Of a stretch of 64,000 nucleotides of DNA, positions 16,215 through 26,083 are shown in pieces. Source of the stretch: Cerasicoccus sp. TK19100 (GTDB lineage: Bacteria > Verrucomicrobiota > Verrucomicrobiia > Opitutales > Cerasicoccaceae); assembly GCF_027257155.1 (NCBI RefSeq), contig NZ_JAPWDU010000006.1, positions 124,001 to 188,000 on the forward strand. Reading direction: 5' to 3'. A program made the translations under genes and the position numbers. The notes under the pieces were generated by a model. The model made no database searches. It saw only the letters and a program-made list of their open reading frames with translations, and was not told the origin of the DNA. Every line of letters begins with the position of its first letter. The stretch's first letter is position 1.

Positions 16215-17795
16215 ATGGACGGCAAAGCAGCCCCAAGAGTATTTATATCGTATTCTCACGATTCCCCTGAACACAAGCAGTGGGTCAGCGAATTCGTGAC
16301 TGAACTACGTCTGAGCCACGGAGTCGATGCCATATTGGATCAATTGCACCTAGGGCCGGGTGATGATTTTGTCTACTTCATGAGAGAGGCCATCGGCAAG
16401 GCTGAGTGGATATTGATTGTTTGCACTGACCCATACATTGAGAAGGCGAATTCGAGAACAGGAGGCGCAGGATATGAGACTATCATCGTCGAAGGTGAGC
16501 TAATTCGTGACCTCAAAACGAAGAAGTTCATTCCCATATACCGTCTATCCGACGGTTCATGTCGTGCGCCAGATTCTTTATCGACCCGTTTTGGCGTAAA
16601 CTTCCACAATTCCGTTGATCGTGAAGAGGCATTTCGGCAGTTGGTAAACTGTTTGCATGGAATCCCTCCCGACATTCCACCAGTTGGCGGAGGTCCCAAA
16701 CCAAAGAAGAGTAATGCAATAACATCCCCTACTACGGTAAAACCAGTACAAGTGAGTCCAAACTACACCAAGGAGCCACCTGGTCAGATTGATGTTTTGC
16801 AGCCCTATTCAAAAGAGCCCCCCGGCGTAATCCCTGTCTTTCCTGAACCGTCAGATGCCACAGGAGAATTCTACGAGGACGCCTTGAACTACGCGACCAT
16901 TGGGAATCGCACAATCTGGCGTCGCCAACTTGATTCAAGAATTAAGATCGCGTTCATGAAGCTGTTTGAGCTCAGGGAGTCTTGGGATCGCGCGCAATAC
17001 ACACAAGAAGATTGGGAACCTGAAAGTTTTCCCCAAATAGCTTTTGAATCTTTAGCAGTATTCAAAGAAGTGTTCTGCATGGGTTTAGCAGGCATCGAAG
17101 CAGCGAATCAGGGATTCAATCGCCAAACTTCACTGATACAAGAGTTAGTTGACCCACCCGATTGGGATTGGGCTGGATCGGTTGTTACTCGCTCGATTCC
17201 CGAATTACTTGTGTTTTGCTTTCAAGCATTGGCCGGAGCAATGAGCGTCAAATCCGAGCAACCACACATCATATTTGGTATGGCGAATTTGCCAGTTAGT
17301 CGGAGATTCCAGTCGGACAGCACAACATTATGGCAGCAAACAAATCACATTGGTTGGCCGGAAACACTTGGCCGGAATTGTGTTAACGCATGGAATTTCC
17401 TCATGCGCCTACACGCCGAAGTCGAATGGATTTCAAAAATATTCGATGGCAAATCGCTTAAGGGGCTCGTATGCGCACACTATGCCCTGTTATCCGTAAA
17501 TGAATTTCTGCACTTTCTAGATGAAAAGCCGAATCTTGAGACCTACCATCATGGCATACCGACAATGTTTCTAGGGCATGACAACTTAGAGCGTGGTCTT
17601 CAGTACCTTTATCGGAGCAAAGTCGAAATCAGGGAATGTATTTTGTCAGGACACGATATTCGAAAGCTCAATGAATACTGGATTGTATGGGTGAAACGAT
17701 CGTTGGATTACTATGCCAAATTGAATCGTATCGGAATTTACCGCGATGCTCGACTAGGCGGATTTAAAGACCTCCTACCCAATTTATTAAGCTGA
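16215..17795 (+). CDS. SEFIR-domain protein with unknown C-terminal domain
   Basis: 526 residues. The N-terminus (about 8-150) is a SEFIR domain, a TIR relative: RVFISYSHDSPEHKQWVSEF, then DAILDQLHLGPGDD, the helix ending EWILIVCTDPY and a following strand with FIPIYRL. A Pro/Lys-rich linker with two near-copies of KEPPG-x-I (about 180-210) leads to a helical region of about 310 residues (215-526) rich in Trp that I do not recognise. Bacterial SEFIR/TIR proteins often belong to immune or signalling systems in which the domain degrades NAD or assembles on a partner. No partner enzyme is adjacent, so this may be a single-gene accessory defence function on the ICE. Role inferred only. Confidence 0.75.
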   Translation: MDGKAAPRVFISYSHDSPEHKQWVSEFVTELRLSHGVDAILDQLHLGPGDDFVYFMREAIGKAEWILIVCTDPYIEKANSRTGGAGYETIIVEGELIRDLKTKKFIPIYRLSDGSCRAPDSLSTRFGVNFHNSVDREEAFRQLVNCLHGIPPDIPPVGGGPKPKKSNAITSPTTVKPVQVSPNYTKEPPGQIDVLQPYSKEPPGVIPVFPEPSDATGEFYEDALNYATIGNRTIWRRQLDSRIKIAFMKLFELRESWDRAQYTQEDWEPESFPQIAFESLAVFKEVFCMGLAGIEAANQGFNRQTSLIQELVDPPDWDWAGSVVTRSIPELLVFCFQALAGAMSVKSEQPHIIFGMANLPVSRRFQSDSTTLWQQTNHIGWPETLGRNCVNAWNFLMRLHAEVEWISKIFDGKSLKGLVCAHYALLSVNEFLHFLDEKPNLETYHHGIPTMFLGHDNLERGLQYLYRSKVEIRECILSGHDIRKLNEYWIVWVKRSLDYYAKLNRIGIYRDARLGGFKDLLPNLLS

Positions 17796-17815
17796 TTTCT
17801 GAATCAAATACTAAC

Positions 17816-19339
17816 TCACCGCTTACGCTTGGCCTTCGCCCACCAGTCGCAAATCTTACCGTCCAGTCCAATGGGCGGCACGGTCATTTTCTTCCAACCC
17901 TGTTCGCAGTGCTGTACCACGCACTCAAACTTCCGCAGTTTGCGAAATTCATACGGCTGGATGATGTAGCGATCTTCCTTGTGCTTGTTAAACGAATGTT
18001 TACCCCCGGAGACGCCTTGCGACTTGCGCCAGACTTCCCGCTTGCCTACGCAGTCTGCGGCGGTTTTGGCGCTTTCTTCATCGGCAGCCTTGAAGATCAC
18101 CCGATTGCCCATGTTGGCGATAAACACTTTGGCCTTATCTGCGCCCATTGGAGGAACCAAGCTTTGCGTGGACTGCGTGCCGGTCATGATCATGACGCAC
18201 GCTTCCCGCAAAGTGTCCACGGTGTTGTAATCGCTCAATCCCGCTTCGTTGGCAGTCGCCGTTTTCTGGAATTCATCAAAGAGACCGACCAGTAGGTTAA
18301 GTTCATCGCGTTCCTTGGCGGATTTATCGAAGCGTTGTAGACCGTGATTGTAGAAGCTCAGCTTGAGTAGCGTATAGATGTACCGACGTTCGACTGCAAA
18401 TCTCTGAGGCATAGCGACCGTCGCAACCTTACCTTTGTCCAGATCGGAAAAAGTAAACGATGACGGTTCTTCGGAGCAGAATACTTCCGCGATTTCAGGA
18501 CTGGCAAAGTAGCCTAGATAGCCTGCTATGGTCGATTGAACGCCCTTGAAGGTTTCCTCATTCAGTCCAAGATAATTATTCTGAAAGTGGTCGAGCACTT
18601 TTTTTGATTCCACTGTATCAAACTTAGCAAGCAGCTCGCCCATTTCTTTTAAGTGCTCAAGGTCAGTCAGCAGATCGAAGCAATTGAGGATTGTAACAGG
18701 CTGGCCTAGCGCTTTCAGGAAACGAAATCCCCATTCAATATGAATCGTCGCTTGTTGCGGAAAATACGGATTTTCGCTGCCTTTTTTGAGCAAGGAGCCT
18801 GCGACATCGACAATCGTTTTCGCATGGTTGGAATACGGAATACCCGGCACTTCTAGAAAATTGAACGTGACCTTGGGCTTCCAGTCCGTAGGCGCGCCAT
18901 CGGGACGGACCTCCAGGACAATTAAGTCGTCTTCATCTTTGGCGGGGTGATTTTTAAAGATGCCTCGCAAGACCTCAATAAAGGCGCCCTTTTCATCCAG
19001 AATAAGCCCGCCCCAATTCGGCGTATTCTGGCATAGTTGCCAGATCACCCGCCGAAAGAAAAAGGTTTTACCGCTGCCCGTTTGCCCGGAAACAAACCAG
19101 TGGCGGCACGCTTCGGATTGGCGCCAGGCGAAGCGCCCGAACTGAAATATCACCGGGTTTTTGTCAACAACCGCTGGCTTGCTCTCGACATGCAATCGAC
19201 TGCATTCGCAGTAGAATTGCCATGTAGCCAGTGCGCCAAACGCATAGGCGGAGACCGTAAGGACTTCCTTTGGGCTCCACAGCAAGACGTAGGCAATGGA
19301 GCCGGTAAGAATGCTCAATATGAGGTTGCCGAAGGGCAT
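17816..19339 (-). CDS. traD: Type IV coupling protein (TraD/TraG-like ATPase)
   Basis: 507 residues. Two N-terminal membrane segments (about 5-22 and 26-45) precede the motor domain. Walker A is SGQTGSGKTFFFR, Walker B-like sequences lie in GGLILDEKGAF and LLVGLFDEFQ, and VMIMTGTQS matches the sensor region of TraD/VirD4 ATPases. The C-terminus ends WWAKAKRKR. It brings the relaxase-bound DNA strand to the type IV secretion channel. It lies convergent to the SEFIR gene and 20 kb away from the relaxase. A truncated copy of its last codons remains next to the relaxase at about 40,264, showing it once stood there. Confidence 0.9.
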   Translation of the reverse strand: MPFGNLILSILTGSIAYVLLWSPKEVLTVSAYAFGALATWQFYCECSRLHVESKPAVVDKNPVIFQFGRFAWRQSEACRHWFVSGQTGSGKTFFFRRVIWQLCQNTPNWGGLILDEKGAFIEVLRGIFKNHPAKDEDDLIVLEVRPDGAPTDWKPKVTFNFLEVPGIPYSNHAKTIVDVAGSLLKKGSENPYFPQQATIHIEWGFRFLKALGQPVTILNCFDLLTDLEHLKEMGELLAKFDTVESKKVLDHFQNNYLGLNEETFKGVQSTIAGYLGYFASPEIAEVFCSEEPSSFTFSDLDKGKVATVAMPQRFAVERRYIYTLLKLSFYNHGLQRFDKSAKERDELNLLVGLFDEFQKTATANEAGLSDYNTVDTLREACVMIMTGTQSTQSLVPPMGADKAKVFIANMGNRVIFKAADEESAKTAADCVGKREVWRKSQGVSGGKHSFNKHKEDRYIIQPYEFRKLRKFECVVQHCEQGWKKMTVPPIGLDGKICDWWAKAKRKR

Positions 19340-19364
19340 AAATCAGAAGGTTTTCAGCTCGAAA

Positions 19365-19739
19365 TCACTCGGATGGAAGCTGGATGTTACTTTTCTCTGA
19401 CACCGAGATTTTCTCAATGAATGGCGCCCCTTGCGGACATCGCGACTTGAGGCGCTTATCGTTCGCTTTGATCCACTCGACGCTGAATTTCGCGATCCGC
19501 TCAAACAGAGGTTCCAAACGAACGCCCTCCAGACAGACCTCATGCGATAAATAATGAAGCGTAATTCGCTCAACCTCTTTCAGGTTTTCATAGACGCCAT
19601 TAATGAAATGAATCCAAGGGAATATTCTGCGTAGCCCGTCCTCAGTCTTAATCAGCAGCGTGGGAGCGCCTTCGCTGAGCGAAGCGCTGAGGACGCCTTC
19701 CGGCACCCTCATTTCCTGAGTGGTGTTCCCGGTTTCCAT
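19365..19739 (-). CDS. Unknown ICE protein (orf124), upstream of traD
   Basis: 124 residues, soluble. The N-terminal part (PEGVLSASLSEGAPTLLIKTEDG) has alternating beta-type character; the rest is helical, ending in a polar tail. I do not recognise a family. Its ATG lies 12 nt after the stop of a truncated relaxase C-terminus, and traD follows 25 nt later, so the ancestral order was relaxase-orf124-traD. A second copy at 40,316-40,452 has a Trp-to-stop change (TGG to TAG) after about 40 codons. The conserved linkage suggests a role in DNA processing or coupling, which is not proven. Confidence 0.7.
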   Translation of the reverse strand: METGNTTQEMRVPEGVLSASLSEGAPTLLIKTEDGLRRIFPWIHFINGVYENLKEVERITLHYLSHEVCLEGVRLEPLFERIAKFSVEWIKANDKRLKSRCPQGAPFIEKISVSEKSNIQLPSE

Positions 19740-19750
19740 ATTGGTTTGCC

Positions 19751-19930
19751 TTACATTGATTGTCGCATGCCCCCGCCTTGGGACCGTCTAAGTGGACTGC
19801 AGAGCGGTTTAATTGACTGACGGGGCGCAGACGTCACCACGTGCAATTTCTTAAGCATTCTCTGTTGTAGTTCCTTTATGATAAGTTTCGAGGCGCATTG
19901 GACGTGATTTATTCCCTGACGAACCAATTA
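19751..19930 (-). pseudogene. MobF relaxase C-terminal remnant
   Basis: On the - strand the frame ending at 19,751-19,753 encodes a peptide matching the last 55-60 residues of the intact relaxase at 40,453-43,281. Matches include QGINH against QGIDH, APRQSIKPL against APRQAIKPL, SPLRR against SPLRR, and the identical tail RQSM. Further upstream a TAA replaces the expected codon, and then the similarity is lost. The rest of the gene is gone. This is the left copy of the duplicated junction that brackets the metal-resistance cargo. Confidence 0.8.
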
Positions 19931-20050
19931 CTCGCGAAGACTAATTGTCGATTCGGGCGATTAGTAGATCAAAACCGTCATCCAATAGGATGGGGTTAAA
20001 TTGAAAAGGTGCTTGACAATATCTTCTCTTTTTCCATTGAAATCCAATTA

Positions 20051-20452
20051 GTGCGTGCCAAAAAGAAAATCGTAGCCCTATTAATCGGCCTAGTTGCTTG
20101 GAACGGTGTTCTGGGTGGAGTCGATGGACTATTGATGTGCTTGCACGCTGCTGGATCATTACATATTGCCAGCCTTGCCCCTGAAAAGGCGTGCTGCCAT
20201 AGCACAGATGAAGCTTCAATCCATCAGTGCAGCAACTGCAATGATCTTGAGCTGAGCAGTGTCGATATGCTTGCGTCGCGTGATAGCGATACTCTACTGA
20301 AGAATCTTCCCACCGACTTAGCAGTAATTGTCCCGATTCCTGAGCTTGTTTGGAAAACTGAAAACAAGCTCGGTCCGAATCCTACTCGGGCTCCCCCGTA
20401 CAGCGTCAACGTCTGCCTTCTAGTGGCGGAGACCGTTGTCCTTCTCATCTGA
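20051..20452 (+). CDS. Small secreted/membrane-anchored His/Cys protein
   Basis: About 133 residues (GTG 20051; a GTG at 20,009 would add 14). After basic residues there is one hydrophobic N-terminal segment (IVALLIGLVAWNGVLGGVDGLL), then a His/Cys-rich part with CLHAAG, ACCHSTDEA and HQCSNCNDLEL, and a second hydrophobic stretch at the end. A relative with the same plan lies at 38,122-38,562 ([21 protein letters not shown]). The clustered Cys and His suggest periplasmic metal binding or sensing. It heads the first efflux operon. A candidate -35 TTGACA at 20,013-20,018 favours the downstream start. Confidence 0.6.
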   Translation: MRAKKKIVALLIGLVAWNGVLGGVDGLLMCLHAAGSLHIASLAPEKACCHSTDEASIHQCSNCNDLELSSVDMLASRDSDTLLKNLPTDLAVIVPIPELVWKTENKLGPNPTRAPPYSVNVCLLVAETVVLLI

Positions 20453-20546
20453 ATCCTGATCAACGTTGATAGCGACTCCTTTTGGGAGCCGCTCTTTGTA
20501 TGCCTCCATTCAGGCATGCAGACACCAACTAGCATCAGGATTTTCT

Positions 20547-21818
20547 ATGTACATTTCTAAATACTTATCCACATATACACTTATTTTTTCTGTTCCACTG
20601 GGGACATTATTGGCGCAAACGCCCGCCGGTTCTGAATTGGAGCCAGTTACATTCACGACAGCCTTACATCGGGCAATCGACAACGATCCGCGACTCAATC
20701 TAAACTCTGCTGTAGCTGAAGCCGCTGAGGGACAGATTGATCAAGCAGATTTGCCGCCAAATCCGATTATTGGCTTTGAGGCAGAAAACTTTTTGGGAAC
20801 CGGACCGATCACTGGAGTCCAAGGACTGGAACTCACATTAGGGATTAGCCAAGTCATTGAGACGGCGGACAAGCAACAACTGCGAACCGCTCTGGCCAGA
20901 AAAGAGCGGACTCTGGTCGACTGGCAGCGTGAAGTCTTGCTAACCGAATTAGAAACTAACGTCAGAGCAGCTTTCGTCGATGTCTTACTCGCTCAGAACT
21001 TTGTCGCTCTGCGCAATGAGCAGCTGGCACTGGCCCAAGAGAGCGAGGACGAAACAACCCGGCTAGTCGAAGCCGCCCGTTCGCCGCAGGTTGAACTGAC
21101 TCGCGCTACGCTTGCAGTTCGTCAACAGCAGTTTGCCTTGGACAGGGCGCAACGTGATTTGGCAACTGCTAAAACCATGCTCGCAGCTCTATGGGGGACC
21201 GAATCCGAACAGCCCTACACAGTTGAAGGCAAAGTCGTTTTAGATTCAGATCTACCTGGTTTTACCGAACTGGCTTCCCGGTTACCAAGCACAGCGCAAT
21301 TAGCCCAGTATGAAGTTGTACTCCAGAGCCGTGAAGCAGCACTGGAACTCGAAAAAGCGCGTGCAGTACCTGACGTGGAGGTCTTTGGTGGCGCTCGTTA
21401 TTATAACGAAGACATGGGCAACTATGGATTTGTTGCGGGCGTCAATATTCCATGGCCTCTTTTTGATCGGAATCAGGGGAATATTCGCACAGCTCGTGCT
21501 CAAGTGAGAGCAACAGAATACGAACGGGAAGCTGTTCGACGTGAGATGCTAATTCAGCTCAACCGTGCCTATCAGGCACTCGCCAGTGCTCATGAAGAAG
21601 TAATTTCCGTGCAGAAAGACCTTCTTCCCAGTGCGGAGCAAACACTCTTCGACACCAACGCCGGGTATGAGCGCGGTCAATTCACTCAGCTCGCTGTTTT
21701 AGAAAGTCGAGAAGCTCTGTTTGAAGTCCGTGAGGCATATCTCGACGCGCTACAACGTTACGCCACCGCCCAAGCTGCCATTGAGGCTCTGACGCGACCG
21801 GCAAACCTGACGCATTAA
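20547..21818 (+). CDS. TolC/CusC-type outer-membrane efflux channel (system 1)
   Basis: About 423 residues. A signal peptide (LSTYTLIFSVPLGTLLAQ) is followed by two OEP repeats with long coiled-coil helices. Diagnostic family stretches are DNDPRLNLNSAVAEAAEGQI, LPPNPIIGFEAENF, VPDVEVFGGARYY, VNIPWPLFDRNQGNI and YERGQFTQLAVLESREALFE. It forms the outer-membrane exit duct of a tripartite RND metal exporter with the adaptor and pump that follow. ATG 20547 begins right at the signal peptide. The 94-nt leader between 20,453 and 20,546 contains two short hairpins (one is ATGCCT with AGGCAT). Confidence 0.92.
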   Translation: MYISKYLSTYTLIFSVPLGTLLAQTPAGSELEPVTFTTALHRAIDNDPRLNLNSAVAEAAEGQIDQADLPPNPIIGFEAENFLGTGPITGVQGLELTLGISQVIETADKQQLRTALARKERTLVDWQREVLLTELETNVRAAFVDVLLAQNFVALRNEQLALAQESEDETTRLVEAARSPQVELTRATLAVRQQQFALDRAQRDLATAKTMLAALWGTESEQPYTVEGKVVLDSDLPGFTELASRLPSTAQLAQYEVVLQSREAALELEKARAVPDVEVFGGARYYNEDMGNYGFVAGVNIPWPLFDRNQGNIRTARAQVRATEYEREAVRREMLIQLNRAYQALASAHEEVISVQKDLLPSAEQTLFDTNAGYERGQFTQLAVLESREALFEVREAYLDALQRYATAQAAIEALTRPANLTH

Positions 21819-21858
21819 TCGAATAACCGTTCTTAAATTCTAATTTCTAATCATTTCT

Positions 21859-22956
21859 ATGAAAACACCTTCAAATTACCTAAAACTATCTATCATCGGG
21901 CTTCTTGCCCTCGGACTGTCCGCAACATTGAGCGGTCAAGAGCATGCAGGCCATAGCCATGAGGAAGAGACTGGCCATGGGGAGACTCATGACCAACACG
22001 AGGAGCACGATTCGCACGGCAGTACAGTGGGGGCAGCAGGCGAAGAGCACAAACACTCAGAAGAAAAAGAACATGGGGAATCCCATGAAACACATACGGG
22101 ACACGACGAGCATGGCGGGCACGGTGAACATGAGGAAGGACCAGTCAACATGTCGTCTTCAGTTATGCGCGAGTTCGGTATTGTAGTTGGAAAAGCTGGT
22201 CCCGGCACCCTCCATGAAACTGTCGTATTGCCTGGAGAAATTCAGTACAACCGGGAAGCGATCGCATATGTAACGCCGCGCTATGAAGGCACAGTTTTGT
22301 CGATAAATTCACGGCTCGCCGATGCAGTAAAAAAAGGTGATGTGCTGGCCACGCTAGAGAGCACAGAAACACTGCGCCCCTTCGAGTTGAAGGCTCCCTT
22401 CGACGGAGTAATTGTCGCATACGATGTAACCCAAGGACAAACTGTTGAGGCTGGATTACCTCTATTCACAGTTGCTGATCTTTCAACTGTCTGGGCTGAC
22501 CTTCAAGTCTATCAGCGTAATATCGCCGAAATCCATAGAGGACAAAAGGCGCGCATTGAAGGCGGGCATCTCGAATCCGGCTATACCGGGGATATTGCCT
22601 ATGTGGCACCTACAGTTGACGAGCATACCCGCACCGGGCTGGCACGAATTGTTGTCGACAATACCAATGGTCATTGGAAGCCAGGACAATTCATCAAAGG
22701 CATCATATCCACTGATGAACAAAAAGCGGCACTGCTGGTTCCCCGCTCAGCCGTATTGAAAATCGGTGATGAAGCTGTTGTCTTTGTCCAGGACGAAGAT
22801 GGTTTCGAACCACGCCCTGTGGAATTGGGAAGCAGCGATGCTGAATCCTGGGAGGTGATTTCTGGACTCAAACCAGGTGAGACTATCGTCGTGGAGAATC
22901 CGATCTCAGTTAAGGCAGAAATGGGCAAAGGCTCATTCGGCGGGCACAATCATTAA
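21859..22956 (+). CDS. RND adaptor (membrane-fusion protein), His-rich N-terminus
   Basis: 365 residues. A signal peptide (IIGLLALGLSATLSG) leads to a stretch of about 70 residues (27-95) very rich in His and Glu (EHAGHSHEEETGHGET and similar), then the HlyD/CusB core. The core has a beta-barrel and lipoyl half (VVLPGEIQYN, LSINSRLADAVKKGDVLATLES), a hairpin-free short middle, LFTVADLSTVWADLQVYQ, and a C-terminal membrane-proximal domain. The His-rich segment probably captures Zn, Ni, Co or Cu in the periplasm before hand-over to the pump. It is encoded between the channel and pump genes. Confidence 0.93.
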   Translation: MKTPSNYLKLSIIGLLALGLSATLSGQEHAGHSHEEETGHGETHDQHEEHDSHGSTVGAAGEEHKHSEEKEHGESHETHTGHDEHGGHGEHEEGPVNMSSSVMREFGIVVGKAGPGTLHETVVLPGEIQYNREAIAYVTPRYEGTVLSINSRLADAVKKGDVLATLESTETLRPFELKAPFDGVIVAYDVTQGQTVEAGLPLFTVADLSTVWADLQVYQRNIAEIHRGQKARIEGGHLESGYTGDIAYVAPTVDEHTRTGLARIVVDNTNGHWKPGQFIKGIISTDEQKAALLVPRSAVLKIGDEAVVFVQDEDGFEPRPVELGSSDAESWEVISGLKPGETIVVENPISVKAEMGKGSFGGHNH

Positions 22957-22974
22957 TTTCATAGGACTGATAAC

Positions 22975-25900
22975 ATGTTGAATCGACTAATAGAATCAGT
23001 TCTACGGAACAAATTGATCATAGTACTTCTGACTTTTGCCGTAATGGCTGGAGGTTATTGGAGTTACAAAAAGCTTCCGGTTGATGCGTTTCCTGACGTC
23101 TCTCCGGCGCTAGTGCAGGTGTTTACTGTCACTTCCGGCCTAGGACCGGAAGAAGTAGAGAAGTTCGTTACCTTCCCCGTCGAGGCGTCCATGAGCGGAT
23201 TGCCTAAAGTAACCGAAATACGCTCGGTTTCGAACTTCGGATTATCCGTAGTTAGTATCTACTTCGAGGAAGGGACGGATATTTACTTTGCCCGCCAGGT
23301 GGTCGGAGAACGTCTGGGTGAAGCTCGTGAAGCTATCCCGGAAGGGTTTGGCGAACCTGAAATGGGACCGATCTCCACCGGCCAAGGACTTGTGCTATAC
23401 TACAACCTGATCGACACTACAGGCCAATACAGTTTGGAAGAGTTACGCTCGATTCAGGACTGGGTAGTAAAATACAATCTGCAAACAGTGCCCGGCGTGA
23501 CCGAAGTGCTAGGCATTGGAGGCTTTGTGAAGCAGTTTCAAGTTAATATCGACCCCGATTCACTACTGCGTTACGATATTCCACTGGAAGAAGTCATCCG
23601 ACGAATCGAGGAAAACAACGAAAATGTTGGCGGCCAGTTCCTTGAACGCAACGGGGAGATGTTCATTATTCGTTCTGAGGGTCTAGCCGCTGGAATCGAA
23701 GACCTTGAGAACATTGTAGTTAGTCATGAGGACGGGACTCCAGTATATTTGCGTGACTTGGCCAATATTGAGATTGGCGGTGAGATACGCCAGGGACTTC
23801 AGACCCTTAATGGCAAAAGCGAAGTGGTATCAGGCATGGTTATCAAGTTATACGGAACCAACTCATCCACTGTAATCAGCGCCGTGGAAGCTAAGCTGAT
23901 GGAAATCCAAACGGCTTTGCCTGAAGGAATAACTATTGATCCATATTATCAGCAAAAGACCCTCGTACAGGCTTCTGTGAACACTGTTACCAGTGCACTT
24001 GTCCAGGGAATAGGCTTAGTCATTCTTATTCTACTCCTATTCATTGGAGGTTTTCGCCCCAGCGTAGTAGTTGCGCTATCAATCCCGTTCTCTGTGCTGT
24101 TTGCGACTACAGCGATGTATTACATGGGCATCTCAGCTAATCTAATGTCGTTGGGTGGGCTTGCCATCGCGATTGGGATGATGGTGGACGGCACCATTGT
24201 CATGGTGGAAAACGCAGATAGAATATTGCGGGCCTCCAATGGTCAAGAAAGCAAGATGCGCCTCATCGCACGCGCCTGCCAAGAAGTAGCGCAACCAATT
24301 ACTTTTGCTATCCTGATTGTCGTCTTGGTGTTTATACCATTGTTCACGCTGCAAGGGGTAGAAGGTAAAATGTTCCGCCCCTTAGCATATACCGTTTCAC
24401 TGGCCATGTTTGGCTCGTTAATCTATGCACTATTTGGGGCGCCCGTCTTTGCTGCACTCCTTATGCAACGGCCTAAAAAGGCCAACGATGACTCAAGTAA
24501 AGAGAATCGTGAGATATGGATTGTTCGAGCATTGGTTGTCGTCTATCGGCCAATAGTAACATTCTTCGTACGTTTCCGTATTTTATCGGTCATTCTGTCA
24601 ATCGTGTTGCTCGCAGTTGGAGTGTGGGTATTCCCGAGGCTTGGATCGGAATTTACTCCTCGACTCATGGAGGGTGATATTATCGCGAATCTCACTATGG
24701 CGCCATCTGTTTCTCTTGATGAAACACAAAGAAACACGATGATAGCAGAAAGGCGACTGCTTGAGATCCCGGAAATTGAACAAGCAGTTTCTCGCATTGG
24801 ACGTGGTGAGGTTGGCGCACATGCCGACCCGATTAACACCGTCCACATGATGGTTGTGCTTAAACCGCGTGACGAATGGCGGGAAGGCTACACTCAGGAA
24901 GATGTTGAGAATGCCATGCGTGAAAAGCTCGAGGGCATGCCAGGTGTGCTGGTTAATATGACGCAACCGATCCAATTGTCCGTGGACGAATTGATCGGAG
25001 GCACCAAGGCCCAGCTTGCGATTAAGCTGTTTGGACCGGAGCTAGATATCCTGAAAGAGAAGGGTGAAGCCATTGCCGGCGTTGTCCGTCAAGTCAAGGG
25101 TGCCGCAGACGTACAAGCCGGTCAAATTACGGGTGCACCGCAAATAGTAATTCGCCCAGACCGTGAGGCTATCGCTCGTCATGGGCTAAACCTCTCCGAG
25201 GTTCAAGATTTGATCGAAGCCGCAGTTGGCGGTGTAGAGGCCGGACAAGTGTATGAAGGCGTTCAACGATTCGACATCTATGTGCGCTATCAAAAGCAAG
25301 CTCGCGACACGGTTGAAGACCTGCAACATTTGGTGGTTCAAACCTCAGAAGGGACACTGCTTCCTCTCGATGAGATTGCGACCATTAAAGAAATCACCGG
25401 TCCGCTTTCTATAGTCAGAGAGAACACGCAGCGATACCTGCAAATCCAATCTAATGTAGTTGGACGGGATATAGGTAGTTTCGTTGCCGACGCCCAAGAA
25501 GCGATTGATGCCGAAGTCAATCTGCCCCCCGGCTACTATGTAACTTGGGGAGGCCAATACGAGCTACAGCAGGAGGCTAATAAAAGATTGGCTGTAGTCG
25601 TTCCGGTAACGTTGGCGCTGATTGCTCTGCTGATATACATGTCATTCGGTTCCATCAAGAATACGGTTCTAATCCTGCTCAACATTCCACTCGCATTAGT
25701 CGGCGGCATAGTCGGATTGTGGATTGCCGGTGAAAATGTCTCTGTCCCATCTAGTATTGGGTTCATTGCTCTCTTCGGTATAGCGCTGGGGAATGGTATG
25801 GTCCTCGTCACCTATCTCAATCAACTCCTTCGAGAAGGGTTAAGTATCAACGATGCCAGCATTCAGGCAGCCTGCCTGCGAGTACGACCCGTTCTCATGA

Positions 25901-26082
25901 CCGCTGGCACAACCGCTCTCGGTCTTGTTCCACTACTTCTGGCAAGTGGCACGGGAAGCGAGGTCCAAAGGCCACTTGCAGTCGTCGTGACCGGCGGGCT
26001 GGTTTCTTCGACAATACTAACACTACTAGTACTGCCGGCTCTATACAAATGGTTTTCCGTCAACCCCAACCAGGAACAGTAA
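22975..26082 (+). CDS. Heavy-metal RND efflux pump (system 1)
   Basis: 1035 residues, the usual size for CzcA/CusA pumps: twelve membrane helices and two large periplasmic loops. Family marks are LPVDAFPDVSPALVQVFT, GLGPEEVEKFVTFPVE, the TM4 motif AIAIGMMVDGTIVMVEN, GSEFTPRLMEGDI and PPGYYVTWGGQYE. The TM4 motif lacks the first Asp of the CzcA DFG form but keeps the central Asp and the Glu. That places it with a less characterised HME group rather than with classical Zn/Co pumps. It is energised by the proton gradient. A PII-like gene begins one base after its stop. Confidence 0.95.
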   Translation: MLNRLIESVLRNKLIIVLLTFAVMAGGYWSYKKLPVDAFPDVSPALVQVFTVTSGLGPEEVEKFVTFPVEASMSGLPKVTEIRSVSNFGLSVVSIYFEEGTDIYFARQVVGERLGEAREAIPEGFGEPEMGPISTGQGLVLYYNLIDTTGQYSLEELRSIQDWVVKYNLQTVPGVTEVLGIGGFVKQFQVNIDPDSLLRYDIPLEEVIRRIEENNENVGGQFLERNGEMFIIRSEGLAAGIEDLENIVVSHEDGTPVYLRDLANIEIGGEIRQGLQTLNGKSEVVSGMVIKLYGTNSSTVISAVEAKLMEIQTALPEGITIDPYYQQKTLVQASVNTVTSALVQGIGLVILILLLFIGGFRPSVVVALSIPFSVLFATTAMYYMGISANLMSLGGLAIAIGMMVDGTIVMVENADRILRASNGQESKMRLIARACQEVAQPITFAILIVVLVFIPLFTLQGVEGKMFRPLAYTVSLAMFGSLIYALFGAPVFAALLMQRPKKANDDSSKENREIWIVRALVVVYRPIVTFFVRFRILSVILSIVLLAVGVWVFPRLGSEFTPRLMEGDIIANLTMAPSVSLDETQRNTMIAERRLLEIPEIEQAVSRIGRGEVGAHADPINTVHMMVVLKPRDEWREGYTQEDVENAMREKLEGMPGVLVNMTQPIQLSVDELIGGTKAQLAIKLFGPELDILKEKGEAIAGVVRQVKGAADVQAGQITGAPQIVIRPDREAIARHGLNLSEVQDLIEAAVGGVEAGQVYEGVQRFDIYVRYQKQARDTVEDLQHLVVQTSEGTLLPLDEIATIKEITGPLSIVRENTQRYLQIQSNVVGRDIGSFVADAQEAIDAEVNLPPGYYVTWGGQYELQQEANKRLAVVVPVTLALIALLIYMSFGSIKNTVLILLNIPLALVGGIVGLWIAGENVSVPSSIGFIALFGIALGNGMVLVTYLNQLLREGLSINDASIQAACLRVRPVLMTAGTTALGLVPLLLASGTGSEVQRPLAVVVTGGLVSSTILTLLVLPALYKWFSVNPNQEQ

Positions 26083-26083
26083 A

